Positions 53,701 through 62,400 of a stretch of 64,000 nt of DNA are shown here, one piece after another. Numbering within the stretch: the first letter of the stretch is position 1; every line of letters begins with the position of its first letter. Made by a program: the position numbers and the translations under genes. The stretch covers positions 44,419,529 through 44,483,528 of the forward strand of contig NC_088645.1 of assembly GCF_964019385.1 (NCBI RefSeq), in the 5' to 3' direction. Under the pieces are notes generated by a model. It searched no databases. It was not told the DNA's origin and saw only the letters and a list, made by a program, of their open reading frames with translations. The stretch is from Sycon ciliatum (lineage: Eukaryota; Porifera; Calcarea; Leucosolenida; Sycettidae).

Positions 53701-54579
53701 GGACATCAATTTAACTAATGCTTACTGAGAAAGGTAGAGCAACGACTATGAATATTTCTTTTTCGTGTGCTATCCTGTGTGTGTGTGTGATTTGCAGACG
53801 TTCAATGATATCTACGCCAATCTGGGAAAAGAAGAGTTCACTGATGGCGAGATAACTCAACTTGAGGAAAAGGTATAGGTGTGGCAGGAGAGCTACTTTT
53901 ATAGAAGGTATTCATGTATGAGGGAAACACTGTGATATAAGATATCAATACAAAGGTCATGAACGAACGAACCTCTTTTGATACTATTTTCTTACTGCTG
54001 CTTCTCGTGTTACTGCTCTAATCTTCATGTAGATGAAGACGTGGATCAAGCGATTCTGCGAGTTGGGATTTACCGCACCCGGCTTCGGCAAGAAGCGTGT
54101 TACACCTTACATTCATGCCATGCTATTCCATTGCCCGGATATTATTCGACGGTTTGGCAACTTGAAGCAGTTCACTGGAAATGGTGAGGTGCCAAGTCAA
54201 TGGTCATTGTACAGTGCATTTAATTAGCCAAAATAGACCTTGCAAATGCAGACATGTCCCTCCTTGTTGTATACATCACGGCAGCACTATTCAGAAAGAT
54301 GTCTTTTTACGAGTGATATTGGATAGCAGTTAACGAGACATTTTTACCTGGCTATTATTGGCTACAGGCGTTGAGAAGACCAACGATGAAGCACGGCGGA
54401 GTCACATGCAGAAGAGCAACAAGTGGGATGCATGTGCTGATGTACTGCTGCATAGCGGACGCCGTCAGATACTGAGCCACCACTGCAGAGAGAAGAGAAA
54501 ATACAAGAAAAAAGACGAGGAATACTGGACCGCCAACATCAAGGAGAGCAGAAGGAAAAGAAAACGAATCATCCGTTAA
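50701..54579 (+). CDS. Transposase-like gene, 11 exons, one in-frame stop
   Basis: Exons: 50701-51010, 51107-51427, 51541-51653, 51909-52064, 52175-52298, 52529-52692, 52897-52976, 53125-53632, 53798-53872, 54033-54183, 54368-54579. All introns are GT-AG except the second (GC-AG, AAG before GCAAGT). Joined length is 2214 nt, in frame, 737 codons. The start has a good Kozak context (AACATGG). Exon 3 contains one TAA (51582-51584, codon 225), probably a changed Gln codon. The protein has a lysine-rich segment near residue 95, SCDGARM (Asp314), GGDLKFLGLVLGL (Asp394), a CCWC cysteine cluster (413-416), VIDELHLMLRITD (485 on) and FTGNGVEKTNDEA (Glu670). Asp-Asp-Glu spacing with a cysteine-bearing insertion fits an RNase H-fold transposase; the triad is inferred. 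The C-terminus is very basic. Confidence 0.75.
52378..52485. repeat. Hairpin in intron 5 of the transposase-like gene
   Basis: ATGCAAAATCTTTCGTGCAC and its near-complement form 33-bp arms around a spacer that repeats the same phrase (ATCTTTCGTCCACTGTGCAA). A small foldback insertion that leaves the splice sites untouched. Confidence 0.65.
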
Positions 54580-54589
54580 GCAGCCAACA

Positions 54590-54785
54590 GCTATTAATAT
54601 TTATTTCTATTCACTGATATACGGAACGTATTTTGTGCAATCTCAAAGCCATGAAGATCCAGAATATTTATTTCTATTCACTGATATTATAGAACGTATT
54701 TTGTGCAATCTCAATGGCACGAAAATCCAGAATATTTTTTAATTTCTATTCATTCATATATAGAACGTATTTTGTGCAATCTCCT
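54590..54785. repeat. Tandem repeat, three units of about 66 bp
   Basis: The units share TTTCTATTCACTGATAT and GAACGTATTTTGTGCAATCT and begin 11 bp after the transposase-like stop codon. They occupy the gap between the two converging genes and may contain both 3' ends. Confidence 0.8.
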
Positions 54786-54960
54786 TCACACTCCCCTGCA
54801 TTAGGAAGAGAACCACTTCGTTCGGTCATTCTTGGAACCCTGAATGCCCTAGCCCCCTCCTTTCATTTGAAACAACATTTTGCAGCACAGTCAATATACA
54901 ACACACCTATTTACAATAAACTACAACGGAGCATTATGTTTCTTTCTCTGACCTCACCAT

Positions 54961-56038
54961 TCATGTGGCAAATTCCTTGCACTGCTGCTGAGCGAAGTTC
55001 ACAGACCCGTACTGCACAGCAACTTGTTGTACTGCAACTATGTGCCCTGCCTCACCCCTAGTGTGATTTTTGGGTGACCTACGTACTGTAGGTCGCAGGG
55101 TAATGGGATAGACCACTTGAGGACCTTGACCAAACTGATCTAACACCCTGTCCCAACCTGGCAGGAAGTACTTTCCGGGGAAATCTTTTCTGTCAAGCGT
55201 CCATGCACCCCTGTTCTTTGGTTTGTCACCAAACCAGCACATGAGGATGTCACGCCGACAATGAAATGGCTCCCCGATTGCGGCACCAGAACGCAGCCTT
55301 TTCTGTACCGCTATAATAAAGCTGTCAGCAGCGGCGTGAAGCTCATCTGGCGAGAAATTGCTCTCGCAAACGCCAGACTCAAATGCCCTACAAAGACAAG
55401 AATTATGTAATACAGATGTTGAGCCAAGGAATAACTTGTTCCAAACTGTTCACGTCCACATTGTTGGAGTGGACCCCAACATAATTATAATTATGTATAT
55501 TTTTTGAAATAATATTCCCTGAACTTATAATACTATTCGTAATTTCAAGACATACATGGGCTACGAATCCGTCAGGTCATTAGTGCTGCACGACATAGGC
55601 CACGAAAAAACTGGACTTTCAGTGAGTGATGTTGGCAAACTTGCAGTGTGGTGCAGCACTGTGCTGACCAATTACAACGAATACTCAGCAATGACAAATA
55701 CATCCTCACCGAATCAAATCCTCCGTTATGTCAATGGCTTCCACCCAAGAGCTCTCCCTAGCAGAATATCCCAGCCACTTGACGAGGTACTGAACCTGTT
55801 GCCAAACACGCAAGAAGGTTTTGCTCCATTGTCAGCCGAGAAAATATGTGATTGCAACTAATATCGACAATATTCAAATTCTCACCTTCCTCTTTCTCCG
55901 TCGCTTGTCAAGCAGATAGCTGGCCCTATACACGCCGTCGTCTTCTCCACGGGATAGAGTTCGACGTGTATTTGGAAGGAAATCGGCAGTTGACGTACGA
56001 TTCAGCGCCTTGTAATCTACTCGGGACCTCCGACTCAT
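54961..56038 (-). CDS. Chromodomain protein, 3 exons, intact
   Basis: Exons in sense order: 56038-55886, 55795-55710, 55387-54961, joined by GT-AG introns with matching phases into 666 nt (221 residues). It starts MSRRSRVDYKALNRTSTADF. A chromodomain spans residues 36-82: VYRASYLLDKRRRKRK then VQYLVKWLGYSARESSWVE and ITEDLIRAFE. The aromatic cage positions are Tyr37, Trp58 and Tyr61, so binding to methylated lysine is plausible. The remaining 140 residues (FSPDELHAAADSF, MCWFGDKPKNRGAW, KYFLPGWDRVLDQFGQG, VVYPITL) match no domain I know. It converges on the transposase-like gene, the stop codons being 381 bp apart. No interruption was found. Confidence 0.8.
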
Positions 56039-56289
56039 GGCCACAGAATTCCAAAATTAAACTAAGAAAAACTGAGAAAAAAACCTTGAAGAAGACTACT
56101 AGTACTACTACTAGTACTCTCTACTTGAACGCCATAAACGGTCACTTCTGGTCCGAGTTCTGTACAACCGAGCATCTCGCGGATGCTGCAGGCGAGGCGC
56201 AGCCAAATCTCACACCGCCGGGAGTGTAAAAATTACGACTCCCAGATGTCCTCGATTCCTGGCCATGCGTAACATTTTGTCCTTTTCCT

Positions 56290-56720
56290 TTCTTTATGAA
56301 ACTCGGATGTTGAGCCATAAATAATTTTTAATGTAAAAGAGAAAAGGACATATGGATACGAGTTAAGAGTAACTCTCCATCACTGTAACATGATACTATA
56401 TACAGTCAGAAAGTGCAATAACTAGGCACAAAACTGACAGAGTACTGAGACATACTGAGTACTGAGGCTTTTGCTCGTTTTCGTTGCGCTTGCCTTCCCC
56501 TCTTTGGTCTTTCCATAACCTTGAACCTTCCAAGTTGGAAGGCTGTCGGTTAGCGCTACGGAGATGTGTTGAAGTTAGGTGTCAGGACGTCGAATGTCTC
56601 AGTACTCTGTCAGTTTTGTGCCTAGTTATTGCACTTTCTGACTGTATATAGTATCATGTTACAGTGATGGAGAGTTACTCTTAACTCGTATCCATATGTC
56701 CTTTCTTTATCCTAATAATA
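56290..56720. repeat. Foldback repeat family A, full copy
   Basis: Left arm about 56325-56445 and right arm about 56595-56706 are reverse complements (AAAGGACATATGGATACGAG at the outer edge, AACTGACAGAGTACTGAG at the inner). The centre holds CTTGAACCTTCCAAGTTGGA. Both sides have ATAATAAT or TAAATAAT runs. Confidence 0.8.
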
Positions 56721-57200
56721 ATAATAATAATAATAATTTAAAAATTCGACGAGGAGACAATAATTTTAATATGGCAATAAGTAGAACGAGCTGAAGCGAC
56801 ATGTGGACTACTTTTTTAACAATGTAAGCGATGGAGACGATGCAAGAAACAATCTAAAGGGTAAGGAAAAATACATGTAAGAAGAAAAAGGGCAATGGAA
56901 AAAAGATGATTCGAACAAGTTTTCGTACAACACTCTTCAGGAATCACCGTTGTACTAAAGAACAAAATGAGAACAAAGGAACTAATATAGCAATCAAGGT
57001 AGGGTGACACGATACAATGACAGCACTGGAATATCGAGGTGCGATTTCTCACAAAAGCGTGCAGAACACAAGGGTATACAAGTAAGAACTAAGCGTGACA
57101 AGTGTGTATCAGCAACAAAAACAAAAAAATGAGAACGAATGATAATAATAACAATAATAAACAAGAAAATGAAGTTGAAGACATCACTGCAGCTGTACTT
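56721..57200. other. No gene recognised
   Basis: AT-rich, with short hydrophobic frames on the minus strand but no domain. Confidence 0.4.
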
Positions 57201-57203
57201 ATG

Positions 57204-57550
57204 GTTGATAAATATGGTGGTAAAGACACACCTGGCAACATGGCGGTAAACACACGCCTGCCCACACACGCTCTCTAGGCTGCAAAGTTCAGCGGGGACG
57301 AAACGTACGTCGCAATCGAGCTATGTCGTTGCTGTGTCATCATCTATGTGCCATGCGCTACTTGATGTAACAGCCTGCTATGCCGGATACCGCCAGCCAT
57401 GCATCGACCAGGCGCCAGGCGCGAACTGATGGTGGTGGTGGTGAGAAGGAGAGCTCTGTGCCAGAACTTTGCAGCCTAGAGAGCGTGTGTGGGCAGGCGT
57501 GTGTTTACCGCCATGTTGCCAGGTGTGTCTTTACCACCATATTTATCAAC
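57204..57550. repeat. Perfect 87-bp inverted repeat element
   Basis: Arms 57204-57290 and 57464-57550 are exact reverse complements (outer end GTTGATAAATATGGTGGTAA). The 173-bp spacer contains a TGGTGGTGGTGGT run and the phrase CGAAACGTACGTC. A related single arm lies at about 6000-6052. Perfect identity suggests a young insertion or ongoing arm conversion. Confidence 0.85.
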
Positions 57551-57559
57551 AATAAACAA

Positions 57560-58130
57560 GAAGGTGACAAAACACATTTAGGCACAAGTGGCAACAACGT
57601 TGCCACACTACACAAAAGAACATTATTTGACCAATTTTAGGGCAATAACACTATCTTTCTGGACACACAAATTCGGCTTATGAATGCGCTGACAAACAGC
57701 TTCCAAAACTTGTAACTGCAAAAGATAACTGATTCGGCCAGTGAGGGAGAAGGTGAGCTGAGTGAGGGTGAGAGTGAGTGTGAGGGTGTGCGCGTGAGTC
57801 GAGATTGTGTGCGTCCGTCTCGTAATAAGTCTTCAGTATACAATCATTTTCTAGTACTGACTGTTGTCGTACTTATTCTGATTCCTGTTTTTCTGTTTTG
57901 TGCCGTGCTCGTCATGGTTATCTTTTGCCATGATACCTCTGAGCTTTAATGTCTGTGATGGTACATGCGCCATTCTCCCTTCCTCTCTCTCTCTACCTTA
58001 CTTTTTTAAGTTTTTTCCATATATTATTCCGTGCTGCTTACCTTTGGCTATGATAAGTCCGGTGAGTTAGTGCAATACCTCCAATTTTTATTTTTATTTT
58101 CAATTTGGAGTGGAATAAAGACTCATAATA
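57560..58130. other. No gene recognised
   Basis: A GTGAGG-rich patch at 57745-57800 and pyrimidine-rich stretches. No gene or known repeat. Confidence 0.4.
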
Positions 58131-58134
58131 ATAA

Positions 58135-58500
58135 TAAAAATGTAAAAAAGAAAAGGACATATGGTTACGAGTTAAGAGTAACTCTCCATCACTGTAACAT
58201 GATACTATATACAGTCAGAAAGTGCAATAACTAGGCACAAAACTGACAGAGTACTGAGGCATTCGACGTCCTGACACCTAACTTCAACACATCTCCGTAG
58301 CGCTAACCGACAGCCTTCCAACTTGGAAGGTTCAAGGTTATGGAAAGGTCTGTCAGTTTTGTGCCTAGTTATTGCACTTTCTGACTGTATATAGTATCAT
58401 GTTACAGTGATGGAGAGTTACTCTTAACTCGTATCCATATGTCCTTTTCTCTTTTACATTTATTTATGGCTCAACATCCGAGTTTCAAATAATAATAATA
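58135..58500. repeat. Foldback repeat family A, full copy
   Basis: Left arm about 58140-58255, right arm about 58350-58460, centre with CTTCCAACTTGGAAGGTTCA. The right side extends into TTATGGCTCAACATCCGAGT, the same end found next to the hammerhead at 6803-6857. Confidence 0.8.
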
Positions 58501-58561
58501 ATAATAATAATTCAAAGGATCAGTCAAGGAAGTGAACTGCCTGAAAAGAGAAAAAAACGCC

Positions 58562-58632
58562 AGACCCACCAGGACTCGAACCTGGGACCCTGCTTGTCAT
58601 GAGGAATGCTCTAACCACTGAGCTATGGGACC
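58562..58632 (-). tRNA. tRNA-like sequence (isotype unclear), inverted copy
   Basis: Acceptor GGTCCCA, D arm GCTC/GAGC, T arm CCAGG-TTCGAGT-CCTGG. The anticodon stem is poor. Probably tRNA-derived repeat DNA rather than a functional gene. Confidence 0.35.
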
Positions 58633-58762
58633 AGGCTGAACCTACAAGGCGCTGACAAGTTTTCACTGGGGGAAAAAGACCCAAGTGCCATCAGTATGTG
58701 TGGCACGTGTTGTGAGCTGCCTTTGGAGTGAAAAACTTGTCAGCGCCTTGTAGGTTCAGCCT

Positions 58763-58833
58763 GGTCCCATAGCTCAGTGGTTAGAGCATTGCTCATGACA
58801 AGCAGGGTCCCAGGTTCGAGTCCTGGTGGGTCT
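58763..58833 (+). tRNA. tRNA-like sequence (isotype unclear), unit 1
   Basis: 71 nt with Pol III A-box-like TAGCTCAGTGG and B box GGTTCGAGTCC, a clover-leaf with acceptor GGTCCCA/TGGGTCT (one mismatch), and anticodon loop CATGACA. By position the anticodon would be TGA, but base 33 is A instead of T and the long variable arm of a serine tRNA is missing. A T-run terminator follows at once. A decayed tRNA or SINE head is more likely than a working tRNA. Confidence 0.4.
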
Positions 58834-59068
58834 GGCGTTTTTTTCTCTTTTCAGGCAGTTCACTTCCCCGACTGATCCTTTGAATTAGAAGTTCTCCCAA
58901 TCCTTTCCAAATTTAATCACTTTCTTTCACCTCTGGTAGTTTCCAGAAACTGACCGTGGTTGGTCCCCTGGGGGAGGGAAAAAGACCCAAGTGCCATCAG
59001 TATGTGTGGCACGTGTTGTGAGCTGCCTTTGGAGTGAAAAACTTGTCAGCGCCTTGTAGGTTCAGCCT

Positions 59069-59139
59069 GGTCCCATAGCTCAGTGGTTAGAGCATTGCTC
59101 ATGACAAGCAGGGTCCCAGGTTCGAGTCCTGGTGGGTCT
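59069..59139 (+). tRNA. tRNA-like sequence (isotype unclear), unit 2
   Basis: Identical to unit 1, with the same unusual anticodon loop and the same T-run downstream. Confidence 0.4.
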
Positions 59140-59374
59140 GGCGTTTTTTTCTCTTTTCAGGCAGTTCACTTCCCCGACTGATCCTTTGAATTAGAAGTTC
59201 TCCCAATCCTTTCCAAATTTAATCACTTTCTTTCACCTCTGGTAGTTTCCAGAAACTGACCGTGGTTGGTCCCCTGGGGGAGGGAAAAAGACCCAAGTGC
59301 CATCAGTATGTGTGGCACGTGTTGTGAGCTGCCTTTGGAGTGAAAAACTTGTCAGCGCCTTGTAGGTTCAGCCT

Positions 59375-59445
59375 GGTCCCATAGCTCAGTGGTTAGAGCA
59401 TTGCTCATGACAAGCAGGGTCCCAGGTTCGAGTCCTGGTGGGTCT
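59375..59445 (+). tRNA. tRNA-like sequence (isotype unclear), unit 3
   Basis: Identical to units 1 and 2. The LTR element begins 33 bp after its 3' end. Confidence 0.4.
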
Positions 59446-59477
59446 GGCGTTTTTTTCTCTTTTCAGGCAGTTCACTT

Positions 59478-62400
59478 TGTAAATATAGAGATAACACAGT
59501 GGTAAATCGACTGCTTTTATTGTTACAATAGTTCTGACGATATTAGTTATTTGAGTGTATTCTTACTTTGTAGCTGCGTCCAGGCTCGTTGGAATTCTCA
59601 TCACGGACTCCATTCTAGTTTCGAAGAGATATATATTCTTGTCCGATTGTTCTCAACAAATTCCTCGTCTTGTGCATTTGTTATCAAACAAATTCTTCGT
59701 AGTATTTGCAGTACGTAGTCTCGCGCTCTTTGATTTGTTTGACTCGCGCGTGACTTTCCTTTCTTTTCTTTTTGTCATGTATGACGTATCGGTATGACGT
59801 GAGTGTGTACGCACTCTGTTTATGACCACGTGACTGCATGCTCACGTGGAACTACAGTCAGTAGGCTAGTGCATTTTAGCGACTGCAGCGATCCGATCTT
59901 CTTGCTGCAGCGCTGTTTCTTCTTCTTCACTTGTGTCTTTTCTTTGGTCGCTGCACTAGTTTGTGATTACCATGATTACGCGTCAATGGACGACATGGTC
60001 GCCATTTTGTGCATGTCCTTTTTCTTGATGGATCTTGGATCTCGTGGTATAAGTACTGTTTTCTTTTCTCCCAACTTTACCACTATTTCAATATTTCAAC
60101 TCTCTTGATTCCTTGTTAATAGTTGTGGCTCAGTGCATGTGCGAGTGTGCTGGAGTGCTAGCTGGAAGAGATAGAGAGCATAGTGGTGGAGTAACAACGT
60201 GGTGCCGAAACCCCGCTGGTTTGGACCGGAGAATACGAGCGTGGTTTCGAATTGGAATTTTCTTGAATTCGTAAATTGTGTCCGGATCGATCGTTCACGT
60301 GTCGTGTGTTGTTCGCTGAGCACTGGTAGAGTGCTGACGAAGCGTGCTGTTGTGGCCTGGTAGTCGATGCCTCCTAGACTTAGGAACGCTCGAGGCAGGG
60401 GTATCAGTAGCACACCGACAACTCCGCAGGCGCCTGGACATCGTGATCGTGACATTGAAAATTTGTTGACTCCTGGGAGTCCTGAGGATAGTACATCCGT
60501 GGTATCCAGGCACAGTGAAGGTGGTGCTGATCATACTAGTGTTAGTGACAGTGCGTCTTCTGTCAACAGTGAAATGTCGTCACTTAAGTTGGATGGATTC
60601 GTGAAGCCGTATCGTGGCCGAGTGGACGACTTTGACATGTTTTGGTCGAAGTTTGAAGTACTGGCAGATATATCGGGGTGGACAAGCACGGAGCAACAGA
60701 TGAAACGGTTGCCGCTGTTCTTGGAGGGCGAAGCCCACCGTGTGTTCTCCAAACTGAGTGAGACGGAGAAGCGAGATAAGGATGTAGTGAGGAGCATCCT
60801 GCGGAAGTCCTTCTGCGTGAGCCGCAGTGAGGCGTACCGCTTGTTTAAGCAGCGGCAGCTGAAAGTGGATGAAAGTCCAGAGGTATATGTTGCCGAGCTG
60901 TGCCGTCTGTTAGAGCTGTCTGGACATAAGAGTGACAGCGATACCGATCCTGTGGTGATCGAGCAGCTGTTGGCCGGATTGCCAATTGAGTTTGCCAAGG
61001 ATGTCCGTTTGTCCATGGCAGGCAGGGACCTGAAGGTGTCTGAATGCCTTGATAGGATCCGGGCACTGCGATCAGCCACCGGCGCCAGAGTTGGTGCAGT
61101 GTCCGCAGCTGCCACATATGTGCAAGACAGTGTTGCCACGCCATCACCGCGGCTTTGCCACCATTGTGGAGAACCGGGCCATTTCAAAAGGCATTGCCCG
61201 AAGTTATCCCGAGCAGGGAATGGTCACGCGGCCAAGCAAGAGCACCGGCGCAAGGACCCGTTCTGCCACTTCTGTGACAAGAAAGGGCACGTCAAGAAGG
61301 ACTGCTTGCTGAGGAAGAAGTGGCTGGATACACAGGCTAGCTCAGAAGTTGCTGGGGCCTCGGTGCACTCCAAGGACGTGTGCCTCCTGGCATCTGCATC
61401 GCCATCGTGCCCGAAGCTACCTCGTGTGTTTGTTGAATGTGCTCGTCCTGACGCGAGTAACAGTGTGCGTGCTGCAGCTGTGATAGACACTGGATCCACT
61501 CGCACGTTAGTGACAGAAGCCCTGCTGCATCGCCTTGGTCTCGATGTGACGCCATTGACCAATAATGACGGCATCGTAGCACTGGATGGCAACACCATGC
61601 AGACGTGTGGCACAGTGGCCCTCAAGTTTTGGAGACACGACGGACCGGTGAGCATTCATGAAGTGGTATTGAATGCTGTCGTTGTGCCTGATTTATGTGT
61701 AGTGGCCGCCGATGTACTGATTGGCATTGACCTGGTGACCTTGTGTGGGCGCCTGTCTGTAGAGTATGCTAATGATCAGCTTGTGCGTGTCGTAATTGGG
61801 CCCGGTCCAGCCCATGCAGATAGTAGCCCGTCGGTGTCAGTAGCATCAGCAGCTGTGCCGCCTCCTGGCCAGCCTACACGTGTACAAGTGTATGAGGATC
61901 AGCTGACCGACGGCATGACCCCTAGTGCTGACAAAGAAGTTCTCCAGCCAGTTGCCGATGACTCGCCAATGTCTGCAGCTCCGACGCGCCCGCCTTCGAA
62001 GCTGTCGCATCATGTCCATGTAGAGACTCACGGCAACGATGTCATCCTGAAGGTTGATGACGGCGAGATGCGTTGGATGTCGGCTGAGAAGCGTTGGGAG
62101 GTCAAGTGGGTATGGAAGTCTGGTGAAGAACCCAATGGCCGTGTTGGTCCTGGTATCAGCGAGTATCCTCGGAAGAAAATTACCGCGGCAGAGGAGACGC
62201 AATTCTGCTCTGCTGTAGATGAGTGGATTGAGCGAGGCTGGCTGGTGAAGCACGACGCTGACACCCATGGTCGCCCTGCCTGTGTCTTGCCATTGATGGC
62301 TGTGAGTCAGCCGCACAAGACGTCTACACCTGTGCGTCCGGTGTTAGATTATCGCCACCTGAATAAGCTGTTGGTGTCCCACCCTGGCACTAAGTCACCT

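Larger units (their letters stand above)
58510..59477. repeat. 306-bp tandem repeat array with one inverted copy
   Basis: Three direct units (tRNA-like parts at 58763, 59069 and 59375, spaced exactly 306 bp) follow one inverted partial unit at about 58513-58664. Each unit ends in GGCGTTTTTTTCTC, which would stop RNA polymerase III. The third unit is cut by the LTR at 59478. Confidence 0.85.

Noticed and set aside
55556-56229. Plus-strand frames of 101 and 125 codons
   Set aside because: They are antisense to the chromodomain gene, whose exons, phases and conserved motif fix the coding strand.
49640-56330. Terminal inverted repeats around the two-gene locus
   Set aside because: Searched by eye on both flanks. 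Nothing longer than chance matches was found, so no element boundary is claimed.
57299-57312. Third hammerhead inside the 57.2-57.55 kb foldback
   Set aside because: Only the CGAAACGTACGTC part is present. The CTGANGA box and stem II are missing, so it cannot fold as a hammerhead.
58763-58833. Functional tRNA-Ser(TGA)
   Set aside because: Base 33 is not T, the acceptor stem has a mismatch, and the long serine variable arm is absent. Kept only as tRNA-like.
60531-61655. Minus-strand frames of 143-218 codons
   Set aside because: Antisense shadows of the LTR-element polyprotein on the plus strand.
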